DNA of 64,000 nucleotides. Source: Halopenitus salinus. Lineage in GTDB: Archaea; Halobacteriota; Halobacteria; Halobacteriales; Haloferacaceae. Where the stretch lies: positions 186,001 through 250,000 of the forward strand of contig NZ_JBHSXL010000009.1 of NCBI RefSeq assembly GCF_042662125.1, written 5' to 3'. The notes beneath the pieces are model-generated. The model was not told the origin of the DNA, made no database searches, and worked only from the letters and a program-made list of their open reading frames with translations. Made by a program: the position numbers and the translations under genes. Position 1 is the first letter of the stretch. Every line of letters begins with the position of its first letter. Below are positions 16,241 through 24,366 of this stretch, in pieces.

Positions 16241-16265
16241 GCGGGCCGCGAGGGATTCGAACCGC
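16241..16265 (-). repeat. Partial copy of tRNA 3' end (tRNA-Lys-like)
   Basis: This stretch repeats the T-arm and 3' acceptor portion of tRNA-Lys (compare 16339-16363): about 20 of 22 positions agree around CGGGCCG/CGAGGGATTCGAACC. No complete cloverleaf can be built from it. It sits ~75 bp beyond the 3' end of tRNA-Lys in the same orientation, as a leftover attachment site from an integration event would. It also forms one side of a compound inverted repeat reaching to 16304. Confidence 0.6.
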
Positions 16266-16304
16266 GAGGACCCGCCGTGCTCGTCCTCTGGGCCGCGAAT
16301 CCCT
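16251..16304. repeat. Compound inverted repeat built on a tRNA-like arm
   Basis: Outer arms AGGGATTCG (16251-16259) and CGAATCCCT (16296-16304) are perfect 9-bp complements. Nested inside, GAGGAC (16266-16271) pairs with GTCCTC (16283-16288). The whole could fold as a long interrupted stem in DNA or RNA. It lies between dut and tRNA-Lys and may act as a bidirectional terminator or be a remnant of recombination. Confidence 0.6.
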
Positions 16305-16339
16305 GTGGCCGTTTCGTTCTCACTTCGTTCGAACGAAAA

Positions 16340-16413
16340 CGGGCCGGGAGGGATTCGAACCCCCGACCGTCCGGTTAAAAGCCGGACGCTCTCCCTAACT
16401 GAGCTACCGGCCC
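16340..16413 (-). tRNA. tRNA-Lys (anticodon TTT)
   Basis: On the minus strand the 7-bp acceptor stem GGGCCGG...CCGGCCC is perfect. The D arm reads GCTCAGTTAGGGAGAGC. The anticodon arm is CCGGC-TTTTAA-type with anticodon TTT, and the T arm is GGGGGTTCGAATCCCTC. The discriminator is G, and CCA is not encoded. No intron is seen. A TATA-like CTTATGC lies ~30 bp upstream (about 16441-16447). The 3' flank begins with GTTTTCG and a 14-bp palindrome (16324-16337), a plausible terminator. Confidence 0.96.
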
Positions 16414-16596
16414 GCGGTGGGTTCTAACGCCAGGGTACGCATAAGCGTTTACAAACCCGCCGTCCCGTTCGCGCCGATCGGGTCGCGTCCGTCGTCCCGC
16501 ACGCCGAACGACCCGCGTTCGCGACTCCCGCCGTCGAACCCGTTCGAGCGGCCTCGGACGCGACCTTTTAAGTCCAACCACGCCCCCGTCTCGGGC

Positions 16597-17559
16597 ATGC
16601 TCGACGAGTTGCTCGGCCGGGCCGAACTGAAGGCGCGGATCGAGGACCTGGAGGAGGAGAACCACCACCTCGAGCGACAACTGGAGGCCGAGCGGGAGCG
16701 CCGATCGGACGCGGTCGCCGCCAGACAGGACGCCGAGGAGCGCGTCAACCGCCTCGAGGACCGGATCGTCGAACTCGAGGACCGCGTCGAGCGGGCGACC
16801 GACGACGAGCCGGACCGCGACTTCCGTCGCGTGAGCGACGCCCGCGGCGCGCGAACCCGCGACCTCCTCGGCCGGCTGTCGGCGATCGAGACCGGCGACG
16901 AGGGCGCGCTCACCGCCGCAGTTCCGGAGGAGGGCGACGTCCCCGACGCCGTGATCGACCACTTCGGCGCGGACGCTCCGCTCGTTCGCCGGGCCGCGCC
17001 CGCGATGGTTCTCGCCGACGATTCGGGGGTCGTGAGCGCCGCGTTCCGTCCGCCGATCGAACCGACGGAGTCGTTCGCGCGATGGGACGATGCCTTCGAG
17101 CTGCCGCCCGAGCGGTTCCTCCCGACGGGCCGCCTCGGGTTCGCGCTCGTCCGGTCGGACGTCTTCGCGGTCGGCGTGTACGACGCGATGAACGGATCGG
17201 ATTCGGCTGCCGCCGCCGGGGCGACCGCCGCCGATGAAGTGGGACCTCCCGAACGCGTCTCCTTCGAGGGGTTCGAAAGCGACGTGAAGGGGGCCCACTC
17301 GAAGGGCGGGTTCTCGCAGGGACGCTTCGAGCGACGCCGTGACGACCAGATATCGGAACACCTCGAGTCGGCTCGGGCGGTCCTCGCTCCGATCGCGGAC
17401 GACGTCGACCGCCTCGTGATCGTCGGCGAACGGACCGTCCTCGGCGAGGTTCGCGATCTGGCGGACGTCACGGACGTCTCCGATGCGACCGGCGATCCGG
17501 AGGCGGCGCTCTCCGACGCGTTCGAGGACTTCTGGACGACGCGCGTCTACGCGATCTGA
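16597..17559 (+). CDS. Vms1/Ankzf1-type peptidyl-tRNA hydrolase
   Basis: A 320-residue protein. An N-terminal coiled coil (about 9-70) precedes a VLRF1 domain of the eRF1-like fold, with the catalytic-loop motif SKGGFSQGRFERRR at 235-248 (Gln241 is the expected catalytic residue). Eukaryotic relatives release nascent chains from stalled 60S ribosomes by cleaving peptidyl-tRNA in ribosome quality control. The archaeal protein is inferred to do the same. ATG 16597 lies ~28 bp after a TATA-like CCTTTTAAG. The upstream open frame from 16417 runs across the tRNA-Lys promoter and is rejected. It is followed 3 bp later by an acetyltransferase gene, a likely operon. Confidence 0.85.
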   Translation: MLDELLGRAELKARIEDLEEENHHLERQLEAERERRSDAVAARQDAEERVNRLEDRIVELEDRVERATDDEPDRDFRRVSDARGARTRDLLGRLSAIETGDEGALTAAVPEEGDVPDAVIDHFGADAPLVRRAAPAMVLADDSGVVSAAFRPPIEPTESFARWDDAFELPPERFLPTGRLGFALVRSDVFAVGVYDAMNGSDSAAAAGATAADEVGPPERVSFEGFESDVKGAHSKGGFSQGRFERRRDDQISEHLESARAVLAPIADDVDRLVIVGERTVLGEVRDLADVTDVSDATGDPEAALSDAFEDFWTTRVYAI

Positions 17560-17562
17560 GAC

Positions 17563-18219
17563 GTGTCCCGACGACTCCGTCCCGCGGTCACCGCGGACGC
17601 CGACGCGATGTGCGACATCTACGCCCCGTTCGTCGAGGAGACGGCGATCTCCTTCGAGACGGAGCCGCCCACGAGCGAGGAGTTCGAGACACGGATCGAG
17701 AAGACGACGGAGACGTATCCGTGGCTCGTGGCCGAGCGCGTCGACGGCCAGGAACGGGGGGCCGCCGATCGGGAATTCGACGAATCCGATCCCGGATCGG
17801 GAACCGTGATCGGATACGCGTCCGCGGACGCGCTCCGCTCGACGCCGCCGTATCGCTGGACCGCCGAGCTCTCCGTCTACGTGGCGGACGGCCACCGCGG
17901 AGCCGGCGTCGGGTCGATGCTCTACGCCGCGCTCTGTCGGATCCTCCGCGAGCAGGGGTTCTACAGCGCCTACGCCGCCACGACGCTGCCGAACCCCGCG
18001 AGCGTCGCGCTCCACGAGCGGTTCGACTTCGATCCTGTCGGAACTTTCCCCGCGGTCGGGCACAAACACGGTGAGTGGCACGACGTCCGGTGGTGGCACC
18101 GGCAGCTCGACGAGCGCCCCGCCGATCCCGATCCGCCCGTCCCCTTCTCCGAGATCCGAGACGCGCCGGAGCTTCGCGCACTGCTCGAGGAGCGTGTGGA
18201 CGGTGCGTTCGAGGACTGA
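17563..18219 (+). CDS. GNAT acetyltransferase, phosphinothricin-acetyltransferase-like
   Basis: A 218-residue acetyl-CoA-dependent N-acetyltransferase. The acetyl-CoA binding motif reads ELSVYVADGHRGAGVGSML, followed by ALCRILREQGF, NPASVALHERFDFDPVGTF and the family-typical HKHGEWHDVRWWHRQL near the end. This is the Pat/Bar-like subgroup, which acetylates glutamate-analogue amines such as methionine sulfoximine. An acidic insert sits at about residues 62-82 (ERVDGQERGAADREFDES). The GTG start at 17563 is 3 bp after the Vms1 stop, suggesting co-transcription. The natural substrate is unknown. Confidence 0.85.
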   Translation: MSRRLRPAVTADADAMCDIYAPFVEETAISFETEPPTSEEFETRIEKTTETYPWLVAERVDGQERGAADREFDESDPGSGTVIGYASADALRSTPPYRWTAELSVYVADGHRGAGVGSMLYAALCRILREQGFYSAYAATTLPNPASVALHERFDFDPVGTFPAVGHKHGEWHDVRWWHRQLDERPADPDPPVPFSEIRDAPELRALLEERVDGAFED

Positions 18220-18300
18220 AGCGTCGACCTCGCGTGCGAGGACCGGGGCGTCGACGCCGCGGACGGCAACTCCTAAGTCCGGCTCGCTCGGCCTTCCGGT

Positions 18301-19596
18301 ATGGACGTCGACATCGGCAACGCGCTCGGTACCACGCCGGGCGTGACGACGGGGGTCCTCGACCGGCTCGACGATCGGGTCGCGGACGCACACGAGACGA
18401 TAACCGACGGGATGGCGAACGACGCGTTCGGTTACGCGGCGTTGAACCTGCCCGAGACGGCGGACCCGGACGCGATTCGATCCGCAGTCGATCGATACGA
18501 CGACCCGGAAGCGGTCCTCACGGTCGGGATCGGCGGCAGCGCGCTCGGGGCCGCGACGCTCGCGAACGCGCTCGACTCGGAGGTCGACGCGTACTTCCTC
18601 GACAACGTCGATCCCGACCAGGCGAGGCGGCTCCTGGCCGAGTTGCCCCTCTCGGAGACGGTCGTCAACGTGGTCTCGAACTCCGGGACGACCGCGGAGA
18701 CGCTCGCGAACTTCCTCGTCGTCCGAGAGGCCATGGACCGGGCCGACGTCGACTGGACGGACCGAACGTTCGTCACGACCGGGGGCGAGGGGAACCTCCG
18801 TCGATTGGCCGAGAAACACGACCTGCCCGCGCTGGACGTGCCGGCCGGCGTCCCCGGTCGATTCTCGGTGCTCTCGACCGTCGGGCTGGCGGTCGCCGCC
18901 CTGCAGGGACACGACGTCGAGGCGATCCTCCGCGGCGGGGCGGACGGACGCGAAAATCTCTCGGGATCGCTTTACGACTCGCCCGCGTACGCCTACGGCG
19001 CGGTCTCGTACGCGCTCGCGCGACGCGGCGCCACGACGAACGCGATGATGCCCTACGCGGAGTCGCTCGAGACCTTCGCGGAGTGGTTCGCCCAGCTGTG
19101 GGCCGAGAGCCTCGGCAAGGACGGGGTCGGACAGACGCCCGTCCGCGCGCTCGGCGCGACCGACCAGCACTCCCAGCTTCAGCTCTACCGAGCCGGCCCC
19201 CGCGAGAAGCTCGTCACCCTCCTGCGTCCGCGCGAGCGCGCCGACGTTTCGATCCCCGAAACGGACCTCGAGGGGCTCTCGTACCTCGGCGGGTCCTCGC
19301 TCGGCGAGCTGCTCGACGCCGAGTTCGAGGCGACGGAGGCGAGCCTCGCGGCGGCGGAGCGCCCGAACGTTCGGATCGAGATCGATCGCGTCGACGAGCG
19401 TTCCCTCGGCGAGCTCCTGTACGGCATGGAGGCCGCCTGCGTTCTCTACGGCGAACTCGACGGCGTCGAGACGTTCACCCAGCCCGCCGTGGAGTGGGGC
19501 AAGAAGGCCGCCCGCGGGCTGCTCGGCGGCGGCGAGTTCGAGGAGGCCGAGGCCGTCTCCGACAAGCGGGAACTCGTCGTCTCCGGCGGGCGTTGA
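18301..19596 (+). CDS. pgi: Glucose-6-phosphate isomerase
   Basis: A 431-residue classical PGI (not the cupin type found in some archaea) that interconverts glucose-6-phosphate and fructose-6-phosphate in the cytoplasm for gluconeogenesis. The sugar-phosphate (SIS) signature TVGIGGSALGAAT, the VVSNSGTTAETL phosphate loop, the catalytic region FAQLWAESLGKDG and the late TQPAVEWGKKAARGLL are all visible. The ATG at 18301 directly precedes the conserved MDVDIGNALG start. It stands alone, ~80 bp after the acetyltransferase. The length is slightly shorter than the ~450 usual for bacterial forms but normal for haloarchaea. Confidence 0.95.
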   Translation: MDVDIGNALGTTPGVTTGVLDRLDDRVADAHETITDGMANDAFGYAALNLPETADPDAIRSAVDRYDDPEAVLTVGIGGSALGAATLANALDSEVDAYFLDNVDPDQARRLLAELPLSETVVNVVSNSGTTAETLANFLVVREAMDRADVDWTDRTFVTTGGEGNLRRLAEKHDLPALDVPAGVPGRFSVLSTVGLAVAALQGHDVEAILRGGADGRENLSGSLYDSPAYAYGAVSYALARRGATTNAMMPYAESLETFAEWFAQLWAESLGKDGVGQTPVRALGATDQHSQLQLYRAGPREKLVTLLRPRERADVSIPETDLEGLSYLGGSSLGELLDAEFEATEASLAAAERPNVRIEIDRVDERSLGELLYGMEAACVLYGELDGVETFTQPAVEWGKKAARGLLGGGEFEEAEAVSDKRELVVSGGR

Positions 19597-19720
19597 ACGC
19601 GCGATCCGGCGATTCGTCTCTCGTCCACTCATTCTCTCTCGTCGGTTCCCTCTTCGAGCGCCCTCGATCCGGTCGCCTCTTCCGGTGCGCCTTTAGGATC
19701 CCTGCGCGTACGCCCGCTCG

Positions 19721-20467
19721 ATGGAATCGGGGTCGAACGCCGACGGATACGCGAAGCACGCCGACCGTGCACGTGCGATCGGACAGGGCGCGCTCGTCGT
19801 CATCGGCGCGCTCCTCGTGGCGACCGCGATCACGCAGCCGGTCTCGCAACTGCTCGTCGACGCCGGCGTCGTCGCGGCGGGATCGCCGATGGAGACCGTC
19901 GCTCAAACCGTCCTCCAGTTCCTCGGGTTCCTGATCGCCGTCGGCGGGTACGTCCTCGTGACCGCCGACCGGTCGCTCATCGAGTTCGACCGGCCCGACC
20001 GGCGGGAGGCGATCACGGTCCTCGCCGGGACGGCGGTCCTCCTCGCGTTGCAGTTCTCCGCGCTCTTCGTCTTTGGACTTCTCGGCATCTCGACCGGCGA
20101 GAACCAGGCGCTGCTTCCGGGACGGGCCGATCCCACGTACTTCCTGTACATGATCGTCGTCTCCGTCGTCCTCGTCGGGCCGGGCGAGGAACTGCTGTTT
20201 CGCGGCACCGTTCAGGGACTCCTCCGTCGCGCCTGGGGCGTCTGGCCGTCGATCCTGATCGCGAGCGTGGTCTTCGGAGTGATACACATCCCGGGAATCG
20301 TCGGCGCGCCGGGCGAGGCGCTCATGTACGCGCTCGTCGCCACCGGCCTGGGGTGCGTGCTCGGCTACCTCTACGAGCGGACCGGAAACGTGATCGTGCC
20401 GTCCCTGATCCACGGCCTGTACAACGCCACGATCTACGCGCTGCAGTACGCGACCCACGCCGGTTGA
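19721..20467 (+). CDS. CPBP-family intramembrane metalloprotease
   Basis: A 248-residue protein with about eight hydrophobic segments and the CPBP/Rce1 (Abi) catalytic motif GEELLFRGTVQG, followed by SIVFGVIHI-like second-site histidine (VVFGVIHIPG) and a later asparagine/histidine region LIHGLYN. The family cleaves prenylated or other membrane proteins; archaeal substrates are unknown. ATG 19721 stands ~28 bp downstream of a TATA-like CTTTAGG, consistent with a leaderless transcript. Convergent with nurA. Confidence 0.88.
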   Translation: MESGSNADGYAKHADRARAIGQGALVVIGALLVATAITQPVSQLLVDAGVVAAGSPMETVAQTVLQFLGFLIAVGGYVLVTADRSLIEFDRPDRREAITVLAGTAVLLALQFSALFVFGLLGISTGENQALLPGRADPTYFLYMIVVSVVLVGPGEELLFRGTVQGLLRRAWGVWPSILIASVVFGVIHIPGIVGAPGEALMYALVATGLGCVLGYLYERTGNVIVPSLIHGLYNATIYALQYATHAG

Positions 20468-20542
20468 GACGACGGGGATCGTACCGCCGGCCTCCGGTTC
20501 CCTTTCGTCGCTCCACTCGCCACTTTCGTTCCGGCCGCCCCT

Positions 20543-21880
20543 TCACCCCTCGACGTCGGGCCACCGGACGTCGTCGTACGACCGGAGTCGGTCGGTGTCG
20601 AACTGCTCCTCGAACTTCCGGCGGATGGAGGCCTTCTCGCCGGCGTCGATCCGCGCGAGCTCGTCGGCCTTCGCGACCGCCGTCGGCGGTCCGCGCTCGG
20701 CGGCGACCTCGGAGAGGATCTGCGTCGTGAGCGCCCGGCGCGTGTCGGGATCCCGGGTGAACGCGTAGGGCGCCTCGAGCTTGTAGGTCACGTCCGTTCG
20801 CGGGTCGTAGATCACGAGGAACGTGGGCTCGTACAGCTCCGGATCGAGGCGTCGCTCGACGCCGAGGGCGTCGCCGTCGGCCGCGAGGTGGCGGTCCGTG
20901 CCGCCGCGCGCGTGGAACCAGGTCGTCGCGGTGAGTTCGTCGGTCCGGGGGCCAGATCCGCCGGTTCCGCGTCCGCTTTCGCGTCCGCCTCCACTTCCGC
21001 GTCCGCCTCCGGTTCCGCTCTCGATTCCGTCGCCACCGTCGGACCCGTCATCGTCGGCGGGGCGTTCGAGCAGTCGGTTGAACAGCGCGGCGTCGTCCGG
21101 CCAGGGGCCCTCGATCCCCTTGCTCGCCAGCGTTCGCGTGATCGCCCGTCCCGAGGGGTTCTTGACGAACCCCGCGAGCGGGACGTCCGCCTCGTAGAGC
21201 TTCTCGACCAGTCGGACGTAGTTCTCGATCACGGCGTGGGGTTTCGCCTCGCGGGCGAGATCGCCGAGCTCCGGATCCCGGTCGACCCAGGTGAAAAGCT
21301 CCTTCGGGTAGATGGGTCCGTCGAGCACGAGCAGGTCGCCCACCGCGTTCGCGTGATCGAGCGCGTGTTTGCTCTCGGCGAGGTACAACGCGAGAGCGTG
21401 GACGACTCCTTCCGCGTACCGGCTCACCCGCGGCGCGTGGAGTACGCGCTGTTGAGTATATCCCTCGTCCCGGCGTCCCCAGTCGGTGTCGTGGTCGACC
21501 GTCGTGTCCGCGGTGTGGACCGTGGCGACGATCGTCCGCGAGCGGTGGAGGTCCAGGTCCGTCGGCTCCACGGCCATCGCGGCGTGGGCGACGTCGACGA
21601 CGAGTCCGTTCTTGAACGTCGTCGGGTTGATCGTCCCCGAATCGAGCCCGTGGCTCGTCTCGAAGGGACGGTCCACGAGCGCGATCTCGTCGATCGCGAC
21701 CCGCCGTCTCGCGTGTTCGCCCACCGGCTCGAGGATCACTCGCCCCTCCCGGCGCAGTTCGGGGAGCCACTCGGTCCACACGCGTTCTGCGAGGTCCTCG
21801 TGGTCGGTCGTCTCCACCGTCCCGGCGATGGTGGAGGCGAGCCGGGCGATGTTGTCCACGTGGATCGGATCGAGCGTCAC
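20543..21880 (-). CDS. nurA: DNA double-strand-break end-resection nuclease NurA
   Basis: A 445-residue NurA-domain protein. NurA is a Mn-dependent 5'-3' exo/endonuclease that works with the HerA translocase, Mre11 and Rad50 in end resection. Supporting features are the early catalytic-type acidic motif VAIDEIALVDRPF, the LLVLDGPIYPKEL strand with a conserved Asp, and the late LEAPYAFTRDPDTR segment. A low-complexity Gly/Ser/Arg run of about 35 residues (GGDGIESGTGGGRGSGGG and beyond, roughly 275-310) interrupts the fold and lengthens the protein over the usual ~400. GTG at 21880 starts the family-like segment. herA is not next to it, which is unusual. Confidence 0.88.
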   Translation of the reverse strand: MTLDPIHVDNIARLASTIAGTVETTDHEDLAERVWTEWLPELRREGRVILEPVGEHARRRVAIDEIALVDRPFETSHGLDSGTINPTTFKNGLVVDVAHAAMAVEPTDLDLHRSRTIVATVHTADTTVDHDTDWGRRDEGYTQQRVLHAPRVSRYAEGVVHALALYLAESKHALDHANAVGDLLVLDGPIYPKELFTWVDRDPELGDLAREAKPHAVIENYVRLVEKLYEADVPLAGFVKNPSGRAITRTLASKGIEGPWPDDAALFNRLLERPADDDGSDGGDGIESGTGGGRGSGGGRESGRGTGGSGPRTDELTATTWFHARGGTDRHLAADGDALGVERRLDPELYEPTFLVIYDPRTDVTYKLEAPYAFTRDPDTRRALTTQILSEVAAERGPPTAVAKADELARIDAGEKASIRRKFEEQFDTDRLRSYDDVRWPDVEG

Positions 21881-22065
21881 GACTACCCAGGGAACGCGAA
21901 CCCCGAAAAATGACCCGGTCGCGGCGGGCGTCCGACGAATCGAACGATCCGTATGAGCCAGAATCCGACGATCCGTGTGAGTCGGACACGGACCGCGTCT
22001 CGACCGAAACGTGCTAAACCGTTCGGCACGTTTCGGGGCGTGTATGTATCCGCTCGATCCCCCGG

Positions 22066-22072
22066 AGGTGAT
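22066..22072 (+). promoter_or_regulatory. Strong Shine-Dalgarno site of purU
   Basis: GGAGGTGATC, spanning about 22065-22074, lies 5-8 bp before the ATG at 22079. It is a near-perfect complement of the 16S 3' end and decides this start over the open frame reaching back to 21953. Such a strong site is uncommon for a first gene in this mostly leaderless genome. Confidence 0.7.
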
Positions 22073-22078
22073 CGCCGC

Positions 22079-23107
22079 ATGACGCGCGAGTTAACCGAGA
22101 TCACCGTCGTCGGAGGAGACAAGACGGGACTCATCGCGCGGGTCACCACCGTGTTGTTCGAGCGGGGAATCAACATCGAGGACCTCGATCAGGCGGTTCG
22201 CGACGGCCTGTTCCGGATGACGATGCGGGTCGACGCGAGCGAGATGGACACCTCGAGCGACGAGCTTCGACGCACCCTCGCCGACCTCGGCCGCGAACTC
22301 GGCGTCGACGTCCAGGTGCGGTTCCCGAGCGACCGAACCGCCCGCCGGATCGCCCTCCTCGTCACGAAGGAGACCCACGCCCCCGAGACGCTGCTCGAGG
22401 CCGAGGCCAACGGGGAGCTGACCGACGGCGAGAACGAGGAGGCGGAGATCCCCGTCGTCATCGGCAACCGCGGCGACCTCCGCGAGCTGGCCGAACGCTA
22501 CGGCAAGCCGTTCTACGACGTCGGCGACGGGAGCGGCTCGCCGGACGAGGACCGCCTGCTCGACCTGCTCGCCGAATACGAGGTCGACCTCGTGGCGTTG
22601 GCCCGCTACATGCGGATCCTCTCGCCCGAGGTCGTCTTCCGGTACGAGGGCCGGATCATCAACGTCCACCCCTCGCTCCTCCCGGCGTTCCCCGGCGCGC
22701 AGGCGTACCGACAGGCCAAGGAGGCCGGCGTCCGGATCGCGGGCGTCACCGCCCACTACGTGACGACCGACCTCGATCAGGGCCCGATCATCGCCCAGCG
22801 CGCCTTCGACGTCCCCGACGGCGCGAGCGTCGAGGAGATCCGCCGCCGCGGACAGCCCCTCGAGGCCGACGTCCTGCTCGAGGCCGTCCGGCTCCATCTG
22901 GCCGACGAGGTCGCCGTCCACAAGGGGCGCGTCCACCTCCGATCGGACGACGGGACGACGGACGAGACTGGCGGCGAGTCGGCGGTCGAGTCCGGCTCGT
23001 CCCCGCTTGACCCGCAACTCGGGCTACCGCCTGAGGCACGCGAGGCCAACCCCGACGCGCCGGTCGACGGCCAGCCGGTCTCGCGTCCGGCTCCCGGTGA
23101 CGACTGA
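22079..23107 (+). CDS. purU: Formyltetrahydrofolate deformylase
   Basis: A 342-residue protein with an N-terminal ACT domain (about 1-80, ITVVGGDKTGLIARVTTVLF) and a formyltransferase fold. The catalytic region has NVHPSLLPAFPGAQAY, HYVTTDLDQGPIIAQ and a final ~45-residue acidic tail. PurU hydrolyses 10-formyl-tetrahydrofolate to formate, which formate-dependent steps in archaeal purine synthesis (PurP/PurT types) can use. The bacterial enzyme is ~280 residues; the extra length is the acidic C-terminal tail. It is convergent with purC, supporting a purine role. The start is fixed by a strong ribosome-binding site. Confidence 0.9.
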   Translation: MTRELTEITVVGGDKTGLIARVTTVLFERGINIEDLDQAVRDGLFRMTMRVDASEMDTSSDELRRTLADLGRELGVDVQVRFPSDRTARRIALLVTKETHAPETLLEAEANGELTDGENEEAEIPVVIGNRGDLRELAERYGKPFYDVGDGSGSPDEDRLLDLLAEYEVDLVALARYMRILSPEVVFRYEGRIINVHPSLLPAFPGAQAYRQAKEAGVRIAGVTAHYVTTDLDQGPIIAQRAFDVPDGASVEEIRRRGQPLEADVLLEAVRLHLADEVAVHKGRVHLRSDDGTTDETGGESAVESGSSPLDPQLGLPPEAREANPDAPVDGQPVSRPAPGDD

Positions 23108-23159
23108 TCCGAACACCGGACGCTTCCGAAAGGTCGGACGATCCGCTCCGTTTCGACCG

Positions 23160-24221
23160 TTAAAGTTTCCGTACCGCGTCGACCGCGGCCTCGATCGACG
23201 GCGCGTCGAACAGGTCCGTCCCCGTGTAGGCGTTCGCGCCCGCGGCGTACATCTCCGAGACGGCTTCGACGATCCCGGGCGGCAGCGACGTCGGCTCGCG
23301 TTCACAGATCGTTCGCCAGTCGGCGACGTCGCGGTCCGCGACCTCGGCCTTGGCGGCCGAGACTGCCTCCACCCACTCGGGGTCGTTGCGTTTGTACCAC
23401 TGTCTTACGACCTCCTTCGAGACCTCCTGGCCGTCGAAGGCGAAGCGGTTCTCGTCGAAGGTGCCGACGACGTCGGCGACGCGCAGCTCCCCGCCGACGT
23501 AGAGACACTCGATCTTGCCGTCCTCGTGGGTGAATCCGGCTGACTCGGCCTGTTCCGTCACGATCCGGTTCACCTCGCGAGCGAGCGCCTCGAGGTCGTC
23601 GATCCCGGCCGCGCCGGCGATCCGATCGGCCTCCTCGCGGGTCAGGTACCGGTCCTGCTCCTCGTACTTCGTGGAGAACTCCACGATCGGCTCCGGCAGT
23701 TCGACTACCTCATCGGGCCACTCCCCGACCGCGAGGCCGACCTCCGACGGATCCCGCCTCCGGCGAAGGCTCGATCCGATGGGGACGGTGTTCCGGAAGA
23801 CGATCTCCAGCGGGACGAGGTAGTTGTCGCCGGCGTCGGCGTGGTAGACGTCGTAGTCGTAGCCTTCGCCGTCGCCGAGGTACGGGAGATCCGGAACCTG
23901 GGTCAACTCGATCGCCATCTCGGTCGGCGGCCCCGCGACGTCCGCGAGACCGACGACGGCCCCCTCGGGCGTCGACGATTCCGACCCATCCTGGGCGGCT
24001 GGATCCACCACGCCGCGGTAGTGGGTCGCGACACCCTCGGCCTCGAGACGCTCGAAGTTGAACGCGCCCATCGTACAGAGGCTCGCGCCCTTCTCCGGGA
24101 TCGGATCGGGCATTTGGCCCCAGTCGAAGACGGAGTAGGCGTCGGTGAAGACGAATCGGCCGCGGCCGAGTTCCGCCGCGGTGGCAGCCTCGAGAACCCG
24201 GAACTCCTTGACACTCGTCAT
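23160..24221 (-). CDS. purC: SAICAR synthetase
   Basis: A 353-residue phosphoribosylaminoimidazole-succinocarboxamide synthase, which joins aspartate to CAIR with ATP in purine biosynthesis. The ATP-binding N-terminus (LEAATAAELGRGRFVFTDAYSVFDWGQMPD), VPLEIVFRNTVPIGSSL and the late KIECLYVGG...VADVVGTFDENRF with VSKEVVRQWY are all family features. It is longer than the ~240-residue bacterial enzyme, as is usual for the haloarchaeal form. Monocistronic and divergent from the ornithine cyclodeaminase gene. Start ATG 24221. Confidence 0.92.
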   Translation of the reverse strand: MTSVKEFRVLEAATAAELGRGRFVFTDAYSVFDWGQMPDPIPEKGASLCTMGAFNFERLEAEGVATHYRGVVDPAAQDGSESSTPEGAVVGLADVAGPPTEMAIELTQVPDLPYLGDGEGYDYDVYHADAGDNYLVPLEIVFRNTVPIGSSLRRRRDPSEVGLAVGEWPDEVVELPEPIVEFSTKYEEQDRYLTREEADRIAGAAGIDDLEALAREVNRIVTEQAESAGFTHEDGKIECLYVGGELRVADVVGTFDENRFAFDGQEVSKEVVRQWYKRNDPEWVEAVSAAKAEVADRDVADWRTICEREPTSLPPGIVEAVSEMYAAGANAYTGTDLFDAPSIEAAVDAVRKL

Positions 24222-24366
24222 ACCCGAGAGCGGGGGCCCCCGCCAAAGAATCTTTCAGTTGTGCCCGCTCGCGACGGCTTCGACTCGTCCATCGGATGTC
24301 GACCTTCGTCGATCGAATGCCGACCTCCATCGGATCGGGTATCCTGATTACGCTTCGACCTCAACG

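Noticed and set aside
16241..16320. A second tRNA gene in the interval after tRNA-Lys
   Set aside because: Only the T-arm and 3' acceptor portion match; no D arm, anticodon arm or 5' acceptor strand can be paired into a cloverleaf.
16375..19632. A 1085-codon minus-strand open frame over Vms1, GNAT and Pgi
   Set aside because: It covers three well-supported genes and the tRNA-Lys gene, so it is a shadow of them.
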